DNA from: Marinilabiliaceae bacterium JC017
Lineage (GTDB): Bacteria; Bacteroidota; Bacteroidia; Bacteroidales; Marinilabiliaceae
Reading direction: 5' to 3'
Length of the DNA stretch: 64,000 bases
NCBI GenBank assembly: GCA_004296775.1
Contig: RHGE01000006.1
Span: 55,500 to 119,499 of the forward strand
Below are positions 1-8,207 of the stretch, in pieces. The notes beneath the pieces were generated by a model that was not told the origin of the DNA, searched no databases, and saw only the letters and a list, made by a program, of their open reading frames with translations. The position numbers and the translations under genes were made by a program. Numbering within the stretch: position 1 is the first letter of the stretch; each line of letters opens with the position of its first letter.

Positions 1-2
1 AG

Positions 3-563
3 GGGATAGTGGTGATATGTGGGGCTGAAGTGACCACAAAGGAGGAGGTGCATTGTCTGACGTTCTTTGAGGATTTTGATAAACTGCAGCAGTTTCAGAA
101 ATATCTGGATATTCACCTGCCGGAGATCGAAAATGATCCATTTAAGTTTGGATACCAGGTATGGGTCGATCAGCAAGAGCAGATTATAGGTGAGGAGCAT
201 CGTTTGTTGATTTCGGCTATAAACCAGTCAATTGATGAAGTGGAACAGGAGGTGCACCGGTTGAGTGGTTTGTTTTTGGCAGCACATATTGATAAAACCA
301 GATTTAGTTTAATTAGCCAACTCGGATTTGTTCCTCCAGAGCTTCGATTGGATGGCGTAGGCGTAAGTCCGGTTTCAACTCCCGATAAGTTGGTCAGGCA
401 GTTTCCATGGTTACATGAAATGTCTGTAATTACCGCATCGGATGCACATATGCCAGGTCAGATAGGCATGAAGAATACTTGTTTTTTGTTGAATGAGCCA
501 ACGTTTGCGGAAATAGTTAAGGCGCTAAGGGGGGAAGACGGAAGAAGAATAGTGAGGGATTAA
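3..563 (+). CDS. PHP-domain metal-dependent phosphoesterase, C-terminal part (5' truncated)
   Basis: The reading frame is already open at the left edge of the window, so the true start and the N-terminal metal-binding part lie upstream. The visible portion contains 'AAHIDK' and, near the end, 'ITASDAHMP', which match the late His and Asp-Ala-His metal-ligand motifs of PHP-type phosphoesterases. It lies 11 bases before the HATPase gene and heads the hydrogenase gene run. PHP-domain proteins are frequent neighbours of trimeric [FeFe] hydrogenase genes, but their role there is not known to me. Family call fairly sure; function not assigned. Confidence 0.7.
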   Translation, partial: GIVVICGAEVTTKEEVHCLTFFEDFDKLQQFQKYLDIHLPEIENDPFKFGYQVWVDQQEQIIGEEHRLLISAINQSIDEVEQEVHRLSGLFLAAHIDKTRFSLISQLGFVPPELRLDGVGVSPVSTPDKLVRQFPWLHEMSVITASDAHMPGQIGMKNTCFLLNEPTFAEIVKALRGEDGRRIVRD

Positions 564-574
564 AGCGAGGAAGT

Positions 575-1117
575 ATGAAGGATTTATCGATGCATATTTT
601 AGATATAGCCCAAAATTCAGTCAGGGCCAAAGCAAGTCTGGTGCAAATTAATATTGTAGAGAGAGGGGAGATATTTAGGATAGAGGTAATAGATGATGGA
701 TGTGGTATGAGTGAGGAGACTTTGAAGAAAGTTACTGATCCATTTTTTACTTCCAGAACTACTAGAAAGGTTGGTTTAGGTATTCCGTTAATTAAGCAAA
801 ATGCCGAGCAAACAGGTGGTTTTGTAAAATTGGATTCAAAAGTAGGGGAAGGGACACGATTTAAAGCTGAATTTGGAAGATATCATATTGACCGGCCACC
901 AATTGGTGATTTACCTGGGACGATGGCGCTTTTAATATCGGGTAACACAGGTTTGGATTTTGTGTTTACATATACGAATGAGCAAAAGAGTTATTCGTTG
1001 GATAGTCGTGAGGTGAAGGAGATATTGGGGGATGTAGATATCCGAACACCACGTGTTGTTAGTTTCTTGCAAGAGATGATTAATGATAACCTTATTGAGA
1101 TAGGAGTAGAATTTTAA
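575..1117 (+). CDS. HATPase-domain (histidine-kinase-like) ATP-binding protein, hydrogenase-associated
   Basis: This 180-residue protein is little more than one GHKL ATP-binding domain. The N box is around 'AQNSVRAKA' (residues 13-21), the G1 box is 'DDGCGM' and the G2 box is 'GLGIPLIKQNAEQTGG'. There is no dimerisation/His phosphotransfer domain and no membrane segment, so it is not a normal sensor kinase; it resembles stand-alone anti-sigma-type or regulatory ATPases. About 70 C-terminal residues follow the domain and are not recognised. It is sandwiched between the PHP gene and the small ferredoxin gene of the HydABC cluster, which suggests a regulatory or assembly role. That role is inference. 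Confidence 0.75.
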   Translation: MKDLSMHILDIAQNSVRAKASLVQINIVERGEIFRIEVIDDGCGMSEETLKKVTDPFFTSRTTRKVGLGIPLIKQNAEQTGGFVKLDSKVGEGTRFKAEFGRYHIDRPPIGDLPGTMALLISGNTGLDFVFTYTNEQKSYSLDSREVKEILGDVDIRTPRVVSFLQEMINDNLIEIGVEF

Positions 1118-1144
1118 ATGACAATATATTAACAAATCCACGCT

Positions 1145-1552
1145 ATGACAAAAGTTAAATCTTTGGATGACCTCAGGAAAATGAGGGACGATCTACAGTC
1201 AAAAGTGAACCTTAGGGAGAAGAGTGATCATCCCGAGAAAATGGTTCAGATAAAAGTATCTATGGCTACCTGTGGTATTGCTTCCGGTGCCAAGGAGACC
1301 ATGAATTTTCTTATTGAAGAATTGGATGCTCAGGCAATAGATACTGTTGTGACTCAAACTGGTTGCATGGGGTATTGCTATGCAGAGCCAACTATTGAGG
1401 TGACTCTGCCTGGTGAAAAGCCTGTTGTATTTGGGCATGTTGACCTAAAAAAAGCAGCTGAAATTGTAGAGAAATATATAAAGAACGGTGAGCTGGTTGA
1501 TGGTATTATCCCAGTGAATTACGAGACCGTTGATGAAAAAAATAACGAATAG
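1145..1552 (+). CDS. (2Fe-2S) thioredoxin-like ferredoxin, hydrogenase accessory
   Basis: The 135-residue protein has a thioredoxin-fold 2Fe-2S ferredoxin domain. Cysteines in 'MATCGIASGAKE' and in 'TQTGCMGYCYAEP' give the C-x(n)-C ... C-x3-C arrangement of NuoE/Shethna-type clusters. The first 40 residues are charged and helical. The gene lies 14 bases upstream of hydB, whose N-terminus carries a related domain. It is probably an electron carrier or docking partner of the hydrogenase diaphorase. The partner is inferred from position only. Confidence 0.8.
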   Translation: MTKVKSLDDLRKMRDDLQSKVNLREKSDHPEKMVQIKVSMATCGIASGAKETMNFLIEELDAQAIDTVVTQTGCMGYCYAEPTIEVTLPGEKPVVFGHVDLKKAAEIVEKYIKNGELVDGIIPVNYETVDEKNNE

Positions 1553-1566
1553 TATTTATTTACGTT

Positions 1567-3360
1567 ATGGCCAAATATAATAGTCATATCCTTGTTTGTG
1601 GCGGTACTGGTTGTCGTGCCTCTCAAGGGGAAGAGATTGTAGAAAATCTGACACGTGCTATCGAAGAAAATGGCATTGAAAATGAAGTTCAGGTAGTAAG
1701 AACCGGGTGTTTTGGTTTTTGTGAAAAAGGACCCGTTGTAAAAATAATTCCTGACAATACTTTTTATGTACATGTAAGCCCTGATGATGCTTCTGAAATT
1801 ATCGCCGAACATTTGGTGAAGGGTCGGAAAGTAAATCGTTTGTTGTTTGTAGATCCTGAGACGCAACAAGCTGTTTCCGAGTCGAAAGATATGGGATTTT
1901 ACAAAAAGCAGTTGCGTATTGCATTGCGGAACTGTGGATTTATTAATCCTGAAAATATTGAAGAGTACATAGCTCGTGATGGTTATGCTGCGTTAGGTAA
2001 AGCTCTTACCTCTATGACTCCTGAAGAGGTGATTAAAGAGATTATGGATTCAGGTCTGCGTGGTCGTGGAGGGGGAGGATTTCCTACCGGTTTGAAATGG
2101 GATCTCACCCGAAAGGTTGAATCAGATGTGAAGTATGTAGTTTGTAATGCTGATGAGGGAGACCCGGGGGCATTTATGGATCGTTCCATTTTGGAGGGTG
2201 ATCCGCACTCTGTGTTGGAAGCAATGGCCATTAATGGCTACTGTACCGGTGCCAGTAATGGATTAATTTATATACGTGCGGAGTATCCGCTTGCTATTCA
2301 ACGCTTGAAAATTGCAATTGATCAGGCTCGAGAGAGTGGTTTGTTGGGTAAAGATATATTTGGAACCGGCTTTGATTTTGATGTGGAGATGCGCTATGGT
2401 GCCGGTGCTTTTGTGTGTGGGGAGGAAACTTCTTTGATTCACTCTATGGAAGGTTTACGTGGGGAGCCTACAGTGAAGCCGCCATTTCCTTCCGAAAAGG
2501 GATATAAAGGAAAGCCAACCAATGTGAATAACGTGGAAACTTATGCCAATATTCCAGTAATTCTTTTAAAAGGTTCTGAGTGGTTTAGTAGAATAGGTAG
2601 TGAAAAGAGTAAAGGTACTAAGGTGTTTGCTCTGGCAGGAAAAGTAAATAACGTTGGTTTGATCGAGGTGCCAATGGGAACCACTTTGCGTGAAGTGATT
2701 TTCGATATTGGTGGTGGTATCAAAGATGGAAAAAAATTTAAAGCTGTACAGACCGGTGGGCCTTCGGGTGGTTGTTTGACAGAGAAACACCTGGATATTC
2801 CAATTGACTATGATAATCTTCTTCAGTGTGGTTCTATGATGGGATCAGGAGGAATGATTGTGATGGATGAGGATGACTGTATGGTTTCAATGGCTAAATT
2901 TTATCTTGATTTTACAGTTGAAGAGTCTTGTGGTAAATGTGCTCCTTGTCGCATTGGTAACAAGCGTTTGTATGAGATGCTTGATAAAATTACCAAGGGG
3001 AATGGTACAGAGGAGGATCTTGCACGGTTGCGGAATCTCTCGAATGTGATTAAGGATACTTCATTGTGTGGATTGGGTCAAACATCTCCAAATCCGGTGC
3101 TTTCTACTATGGAAAATTTTCCTGAAGAGTATCTGGCACACGTTAAGGATGGTAAGTGTCCGGCTGGTCAGTGTCGTTCCTTGATGGAGTATGTAATTGA
3201 TGAAGATAAGTGCGTGGGCTGTACGCTTTGTTCGCGTGTTTGTCCTGTTGATGCTATCTCTGGTGATAAAAAGATGCCTCATGTAATCGACGTGTCAGTT
3301 TGTATTAAGTGTGGTGCCTGTATGGAGAAATGTAAGTTTGGTGCCATTAGTGTGCAGTAA
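1567..3360 (+). CDS. hydB: HydB, NuoF-like flavin/NADH-binding subunit of trimeric [FeFe] hydrogenase
   Basis: This 597-residue protein has the full HydB layout. An N-terminal thioredoxin-like 2Fe-2S domain (cysteines in 'CGGTGC' and 'TGCFGFC') comes first. The NuoF core follows, with the glycine-rich FMN/NADH loop 'GRGGGGFPTGLKW' at about residue 165 and 'DEGDPGAFMDRS' after it. Then come an SLBB region and the 4Fe-4S site 'ESCGKCAPC' near residue 454. The C-terminus adds two ferredoxin 4Fe-4S motifs (CVGCTLCSRVCP and CIKCGACMEKC). In the known family this subunit oxidises NADH in concert with reduced ferredoxin, and its flavin is the proposed bifurcation site. The next gene is hydA. Confidence 0.93.
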   Translation: MAKYNSHILVCGGTGCRASQGEEIVENLTRAIEENGIENEVQVVRTGCFGFCEKGPVVKIIPDNTFYVHVSPDDASEIIAEHLVKGRKVNRLLFVDPETQQAVSESKDMGFYKKQLRIALRNCGFINPENIEEYIARDGYAALGKALTSMTPEEVIKEIMDSGLRGRGGGGFPTGLKWDLTRKVESDVKYVVCNADEGDPGAFMDRSILEGDPHSVLEAMAINGYCTGASNGLIYIRAEYPLAIQRLKIAIDQARESGLLGKDIFGTGFDFDVEMRYGAGAFVCGEETSLIHSMEGLRGEPTVKPPFPSEKGYKGKPTNVNNVETYANIPVILLKGSEWFSRIGSEKSKGTKVFALAGKVNNVGLIEVPMGTTLREVIFDIGGGIKDGKKFKAVQTGGPSGGCLTEKHLDIPIDYDNLLQCGSMMGSGGMIVMDEDDCMVSMAKFYLDFTVEESCGKCAPCRIGNKRLYEMLDKITKGNGTEEDLARLRNLSNVIKDTSLCGLGQTSPNPVLSTMENFPEEYLAHVKDGKCPAGQCRSLMEYVIDEDKCVGCTLCSRVCPVDAISGDKKMPHVIDVSVCIKCGACMEKCKFGAISVQ

Positions 3361-3399
3361 TCGCGGAGTATTTTTTTACTACATCAAATTTTGATCAGA

Positions 3400-5166
3400 A
3401 TGGAAATTGTAAAATTAACCATAGATAATAAACCGGTAGTTGTCGAGAAAGGGACTACTATTCTTGAAGCAGCCAAGACTATCGGAGTAAACATACCTTC
3501 TCTTTGTTATATGAAGCTGGAAGATATGGATTTTGAAAATAAGCCTGGAGGTTGCCGTGTGTGTGTTGTTGAAGTGGAAGGACGTCGGAATCTGGCTCCT
3601 GCATGTAAGTCGGAAGTGACAGAAGGGATGGTTGTTAATACGCACTCAGTACGAGTGGTAAATGCCCGTCGTACTGTTATGGAGCTGATTTTATCAGATC
3701 ACCCGGCCGAGTGTCTAACGTGTGCAAAGTCGGGCAAGTGTGATCTTCAGACGTTGGCTCAGGATCTTGGAATTAGGGAGATTCGTTACGAAGGTGAACA
3801 ATCTCATTATAAAGGTGACGAATCACCAGCCATTATTCGTGAGATGGATAAGTGTATTATGTGCCGCCGTTGCGAAACGGCATGTAATGAAGTTCAAACG
3901 GTAGGTGTGTTGTCGGGTATTAATCGAGGTTTTGAGTCAGTGGTTGCAACGGCTTTTGAAATGGATCTTGATCACTCTGCGTGTACTTATTGCGGACAGT
4001 GTGTGGCCGTGTGTCCTACCGGAGCGTTGACTGAGCGTGATAGTACCAACAAGGTGTTGGATGCACTTATGGATCCCTCTAAGACGGTAGTGGTGCAAAC
4101 GGCTCCTGCTGTACGTGCAGCGTTGGGTGAAGAGTTTGGTATGGAACCAGGGACATTGGTTACCGGAAAAATGGCATCTTCCCTTCGGAAATTAGGTTTC
4201 GATTATGTGTTTGATACTGATTTTGCTGCCGATCTTACTATTATGGAGGAAGGAACGGAGTTGCTGGGGCGCTTGAATAAGTTCCTGAAAGGTGATAAGG
4301 ACGTGAAATTGCCAATTCTTACTTCTTGTTGTCCTGCTTGGGTGAATTTCTTTGAGCATAATTTCCCTGAAATGAAAGAGATTCCTTCTACGGCTAAATC
4401 ACCCCAGCAGATGTTTGGTGCTATTGCTAAAACTTATTTTGCCGATCAGCTTAAGAAGAAACGTGAAGATTTGGTTGTGGTATCTGTTATGCCTTGTTTG
4501 GCTAAGAAATACGAGGTGTCTCGTGATGAGTTTAAAGTGAATGGTGATCCGGATGTGAATATTTCAATCTCTACTCGTGAATTGGGGCAAATGATTCGTA
4601 ATGCCAATATTGATTTTGCGGCATTAACAGATGAGGATTTTGATCGGCCATTGGGTGAGTCTACTGGTGCATCGGTTATCTTCGGAACAACCGGTGGTGT
4701 AATCGAAGCAGCTGTGCGTACTGCTTATGAAATTCAAACCGGGCAAGAGCTTGAGAAGGTAGATTTTCACGAATTACGCGGTATGGAAGGTATTCGTGAG
4801 GCTACAATTGATTTCGCCGGGTTGCCAATCAGGATTGGTATCGCCCATGGGTTAGGTAATGCTCGTAAATTACTTGAAGACATCAAGGCTGGTAAGTCAG
4901 AATTTCATGCCATTGAAATCATGGCTTGTCCGGGAGGATGTATTGGTGGCGGTGGTCAGCCGTATCATCATGGTAATGTTGAGATTCTTAAGAAGCGCCA
5001 ACAGGCAATTTATGCCGAAGATGCAGGAAAAACGCTTCGTAAGTCACACGATAATCCGTATATCAAGAAATTGTATGAAGAGTTTCTGGGAGAACCATGT
5101 GGTCATAAGTCTCATGATTTATTGCATACGTACTATTTTGATAAGAAAAAGAAGATTGAAATCTAA
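3400..5166 (+). CDS. hydA: HydA, catalytic [FeFe] hydrogenase subunit (group A, HydABC type)
   Basis: The start is taken at the ATG at 3400, not an upstream in-frame TTG. The 588-residue protein begins with a plant-type 2Fe-2S domain (cysteines in 'SLCYM' and 'GGCRVC'). A His/Cys-ligated 4Fe-4S site ('HPAECLTCAKSGKC') and two ferredoxin motifs (CIMCRRCETAC, CTYCGQCVAVCP) follow. All three H-cluster signatures are intact: TSCCPAW at about residue 308, MPCxxKxxE at about 364 and MACPGGCxGGGGQP at about 508. It should therefore be an active H2-forming or H2-oxidising subunit once matured by HydE, HydF and HydG. Gene order is B-A-C. Confidence 0.95.
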   Translation: MEIVKLTIDNKPVVVEKGTTILEAAKTIGVNIPSLCYMKLEDMDFENKPGGCRVCVVEVEGRRNLAPACKSEVTEGMVVNTHSVRVVNARRTVMELILSDHPAECLTCAKSGKCDLQTLAQDLGIREIRYEGEQSHYKGDESPAIIREMDKCIMCRRCETACNEVQTVGVLSGINRGFESVVATAFEMDLDHSACTYCGQCVAVCPTGALTERDSTNKVLDALMDPSKTVVVQTAPAVRAALGEEFGMEPGTLVTGKMASSLRKLGFDYVFDTDFAADLTIMEEGTELLGRLNKFLKGDKDVKLPILTSCCPAWVNFFEHNFPEMKEIPSTAKSPQQMFGAIAKTYFADQLKKKREDLVVVSVMPCLAKKYEVSRDEFKVNGDPDVNISISTRELGQMIRNANIDFAALTDEDFDRPLGESTGASVIFGTTGGVIEAAVRTAYEIQTGQELEKVDFHELRGMEGIREATIDFAGLPIRIGIAHGLGNARKLLEDIKAGKSEFHAIEIMACPGGCIGGGGQPYHHGNVEILKKRQQAIYAEDAGKTLRKSHDNPYIKKLYEEFLGEPCGHKSHDLLHTYYFDKKKKIEI

Positions 5167-5194
5167 TCCCGTATTGATTTAAAGAGATTCTGAA

Positions 5195-5671
5195 ATGGCA
5201 AATATAAAATTACCCGCAAATAAAGTTCAGGAACTGAAAGATGTGTGTGAAAAATTCAACCATGATAAAGGTGAATTGATTAACGTACTTCATGCGGCTC
5301 AGGGAATTTTTGGATACCTGCCTGCTGAGGTGCAGGAGTTGGTAGCTGATCAACTGAATGTATCCATCGCTCATGTATATGGTGTAGTATCGTTCTACTC
5401 CTTCTTCACAATGATACCTAAGGGAGAACATCCAATCTCTATTTGTATGGGTACAGCTTGTTATGTGCGTGGAGCAGAAAAAGTGCTTGATGAGTTCAAG
5501 CGGCTGTTGAATGTAAAAGTAGGTGAAACAACACCTGATGGTATGTTTTCGGTAAGTTGCTTGCGTTGTGTTGGTGCCTGTGGATTAGCACCGGTGGTCA
5601 CAGTAGGTGAAAAAGTTTACGGCCGTGTTTCGCCAGAAGATGTGAAAGGTATATTGGCTGAGTATAAGTAG
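5195..5671 (+). CDS. hydC: HydC, NuoE-like 2Fe-2S subunit of trimeric [FeFe] hydrogenase
   Basis: The 158-residue protein matches NuoE/HydC in length and layout. A helical N-terminal half ('GELINVLHAAQGIFGYLP') precedes a thioredoxin-like 2Fe-2S domain whose cysteines lie in 'CMGTACYVRG' and 'VSCLRCVGACGLAP'. It passes electrons between the HydB flavin and HydA. It starts 28 bases after hydA and is followed by a stem-loop with a T-run, so it is probably the last gene of this transcript. Confidence 0.92.
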   Translation: MANIKLPANKVQELKDVCEKFNHDKGELINVLHAAQGIFGYLPAEVQELVADQLNVSIAHVYGVVSFYSFFTMIPKGEHPISICMGTACYVRGAEKVLDEFKRLLNVKVGETTPDGMFSVSCLRCVGACGLAPVVTVGEKVYGRVSPEDVKGILAEYK

Positions 5672-5699
5672 AGTTTTTTTTCATATTCATATTTGAAAA

Positions 5700-5729
5700 G
5701 GTTGCTTCTTTCGGGGAGCAATCTTTTTT
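5700..5729 (+). terminator. Rho-independent terminator after hydC
   Basis: A 7-bp stem (ggttgct / agcaatc, one G-T pair) closes a 10-base loop and is followed directly by six Ts. It lies 28 bases past the hydC stop and fits the end of the hydABC transcript. Confidence 0.8.
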
Positions 5730-6239
5730 CTTTTGTACACATACTCTCTCTCTTGGTTTTGGAGTAATGATAATTGTTGGTGCTTTGTGGTTTGTTAATT
5801 CGGGAGTTTCAATTGTGTTTTAGAATGATGGAGTATTGATGATGGGTACATAGGTTGTAAAATATTGTGAAAAATTCTTAATGGGAATAGATGAGAGAGT
5901 TATGACTCAATCTCAGATTTATTAGTTGTAAAATTACTCATCTATTAACCTAATGGATTGATGCTAAATCTATTTCAAAATTATCTTGGTATGATGCCGA
6001 TAGATGATTAAAGACCAATTAAAGGCATAGCGCATTAAGTGGTCATTTTAATCACTAATCGGTATGGAATATTTGGTTTAGGAGTTGTTGGTAAGTTGTA
6101 CATTTGTAAATATTCCATGGTTCCATTCTCAGGTGAATAATTATAGTTTTAGGGGTGAATAAGAAAAGCTGATTGTATAGTGGAATAGGTTTGGGTATGT
6201 AACTGTGTTAATCGTTGTGTTGTCTCAAAAAATATTTAA
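5730..6239. other. Gene-free stretch between hydC and the orphan gene at 6240
   Basis: About 510 bases of AT-rich DNA without a convincing reading frame. The one recognisable structure is the 83-bp palindromic element at 5986-6067. I see no RNA gene or other regulatory element. Confidence 0.6.
5986..6067 (+). repeat. 83-bp palindromic interspersed element, copy 1
   Basis: The sequence from 5986 to 6067 recurs in inverted orientation at 54816-54898 with about 9 differences in 83 positions. The element is itself an imperfect palindrome. CCGAT/ATCGG outer arms enclose inner arms GATTAAA...CCA / TGG...TTTAATC around a centre near 6031. It contains no reading frame. It looks like a small non-autonomous (MITE-like) or structured repeat. 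Confidence 0.7.
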
Positions 6240-6596
6240 TCAAATCATCATCTTTTTTGTATAAATACCATTAAAAGAATCAAGTAATAGTGATATACTA
6301 TCTTCTCTTTCTTCCAGGTTTTCGACAACCTTAAATAGTATTTCTTCGTTCAATACATCTTCTTCATTTACATATATAAATTCTGAATATTTAGAATAAA
6401 GTTGAAATAAAATATTGTGTTTGGCTTTGTTGTTATTTATAAATATTTCTTCAATATTATTGATGTTATTTTGAACTTTTAAATAGATGTTATCAAGTCT
6501 TTTATTTAGTTGTTCTTTTGATTTATTTTTTATGCTTCCGTTATTCTTGATTCTGTATTTAGTTTCTTCAAATTTGTCATTAAGAATATCCATCAT
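6240..6596 (-). CDS. Hypothetical protein, 118 aa, AT-rich orphan
   Basis: I do not recognise this protein. It is predicted to be mostly helical, rich in Asn, Lys, Ile and Glu, with no Cys, no membrane segment and no signal peptide. Two adjacent ATGs (6596 and 6593) follow a strong Shine-Dalgarno-like AAAGGAG about 9 bases upstream. Such motifs are uncommon in Bacteroidota genes and argue that it is really translated. Its base composition is lower in GC than its neighbours. It stands alone between the hydrogenase operon and another orphan gene, so context says nothing about function. Recent acquisition is possible. Confidence 0.5.
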   Translation of the reverse strand: MMDILNDKFEETKYRIKNNGSIKNKSKEQLNKRLDNIYLKVQNNINNIEEIFINNNKAKHNILFQLYSKYSEFIYVNEEDVLNEEILFKVVENLEEREDSISLLLDSFNGIYTKKMMI

Positions 6597-6927
6597 TCAC
6601 TATCTCCTTTTATGCTGTTTTGTCTGTGCAAAAATAGTTTAAAATCTTAAATATTCATAGCAATCGGAGTGATAAATTATTTATTTTTTGCCCAAAAATT
6701 CTGTTAATTTAATTGATAGAAATTCATTTAATTAATTTTGCTAATTGCGCAATGTGGGTAGTTGAAAAAGATGTTAAAAATTGATTAAAACTATGATTGA
6801 AAGATTTATTAAAAAGGAGATTAAAATTTCTAAAAAGAGATATATAAAATGGAATAAAAAATGATTAATAAATGTGTTGAAATGTAGTTGTGTAGTGGCT
6901 TAAGCGTTATTTTAAGGATGTATTAAA

Positions 6928-6959
6928 TTTGTTATTTAAACTTTAATCTTTTAGTTTTG
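6928..6959 (+). promoter_or_regulatory. Bacteroidota-type promoter for the gene at 6973
   Basis: A TTTG box (6928-6931) is separated by 20 bases from TAGTTTTG (6952-6959), matching the -33 TTTG and -7 TAnnTTTG consensus of the primary sigma factor in this phylum. Transcription would start near 6966, giving a very short leader before the ATG at 6973. Confidence 0.6.
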
Positions 6960-6972
6960 CATTTAGAATTAA

Positions 6973-7425
6973 ATGTTCATTAAAATTATCCGGAACTTGA
7001 AGAATTTATTAGAAGAAATTAAAGAGGTCGTTGATAGTATTAGTATTACCCAATCGAATCAACCCTATTTTTTTAATAAAACAACCAATGATGTGATAAC
7101 AATAGAAGCTGCAGCTGGGAGAGATTTAAAAGGATATGTCGTGGTACAACCAGAAGAGGTTGATGAAGCAGTGTTAATTGTAGAAAAGGCAATTGGCAGA
7201 AAATTAAAGAAGGAAGAAAAAATAGTTGGGAAAGGTGGTAAACGTTTATTCATTGAAAATATTGATCCCGGTTTATTTTTAGCATTGTATAAATTAACTA
7301 TTGCCGCTTCCCGAAGGGTACAACCGCTAGCGGCCAATAAAATATATAGGGAAACCGGGATGATGCTAACGGAATATGTTGAGAAGGAAAGGAAATTGCG
7401 AAAGAAAAAAGAAGAAACGGATTAA
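6973..7425 (+). CDS. Hypothetical protein, 150 aa
   Basis: I do not recognise a family. The protein is soluble and begins with a helical segment. A central part resembles an alpha/beta fold, with 'AAAGRDLKGYVVVQPEEVDEAVLIVEKAIGR' (given in pieces: AAAGRDLKGY, then VVVQPEEVDEA), and the tail is strongly basic ('ERKLRKKKEE'). It has no Cys and no signal peptide. The basic tail could mean nucleic-acid or membrane-surface contact, but nothing more can be read from it. A good promoter lies just upstream and a possible terminator downstream, so it appears to be a single-gene transcript. Confidence 0.6.
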   Translation: MFIKIIRNLKNLLEEIKEVVDSISITQSNQPYFFNKTTNDVITIEAAAGRDLKGYVVVQPEEVDEAVLIVEKAIGRKLKKEEKIVGKGGKRLFIENIDPGLFLALYKLTIAASRRVQPLAANKIYRETGMMLTEYVEKERKLRKKKEETD

Positions 7426-7497
7426 GGGTGACATCGGTTATTGTTTTTATTCAATCAAATCATGACCTGAAATCGGGTGAACAAATACTGCAATAAG

Positions 7498-7528
7498 TGG
7501 CCGGATGATTTAATTTCCGGCTTTGTTT
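7498..7528 (+). terminator. Possible terminator after the gene at 6973
   Basis: GCCGGA (7500-7505) and TCCGGC (7516-7521) form a 6-bp stem with a 10-base loop, followed by tttgttt. It is 75 bases past the stop. The T-run is interrupted, so this is tentative. Confidence 0.45.
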
Positions 7529-8103
7529 ATGTGAATAGAAGGATTTGGTTTTATCTGCTTTAATCAATCCTGATGCAGGAAAGATAGATTCGGATTGTCG
7601 GGATCTAATGATTTTGCATAGCAAGGAAGAGTTGAAAGTAAAAAAGAATGCAGCTATGATGAAGGTTGTGTTTTTTCAGACGATTACTATCGTTTGGGAG
7701 GGGATTGACAGTGATGAGTGGATGCAAATCTGAAGAAGAGGAAATATTCCATTCAGTATGAAGTATGAGCCAACATGACAAAGTACCTGATAAAAAAGGT
7801 GAAATGTATTGAGATAAAAATGTCATTGGCATGACGAATGGTCAAAATGACGAATCTCTTTCTTGTGAATAAAGCATCATCGTCAATAGAAATAAAAATT
7901 AAGGAAAACGGCTTTTGAAGGTTTGGAGGTCTTTTCCTTTAAGATTGTAAGTAGATAGATGTAAATCAACGGTGACTGTTTACTCTTTCCTTTAAAAGAT
8001 GTTGGTTTTGATAGGGTCTTAAATTAATGTTATTTAACTGACAATTCTCGTTTTCTTTTTGGACGGGATTAACGAACTTTATCCGTAATTAATAAGGTAA
8101 TTT
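7529..8103. other. Gene-free stretch upstream of hydG
   Basis: Roughly 575 bases without a supportable gene. Short open frames here have no recognisable protein character. The end of the stretch holds the likely hydG promoter. I see no riboswitch-like or repeat structure beyond short inverted repeats. Confidence 0.5.
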
Positions 8104-8104
8104 A

Positions 8105-8136
8105 TTGCCGAAATCGGCGAAATAATTCTAATTTTG
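8105..8136 (+). promoter_or_regulatory. Candidate promoter of hydG
   Basis: TAATTTTG at 8129-8136 fits the -7 TAnnTTTG box. A TTG at 8105-8107, 21 bases upstream, is an acceptable -33 element. Initiation near 8143 would give a leader of about 65 bases before the hydG ATG. Confidence 0.5.
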
Positions 8137-8207
8137 AGCCATAATAATGACCCACTAGGAGGGATTGAATCGACGAAGAGGGGATAGAATCTATAAAACA
8201 CAGGAGT

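Noticed and set aside
7545..7832. Small overlapping frames on both strands upstream of hydG
   Set aside because: No recognisable domain, start signal or sensible composition on either strand.
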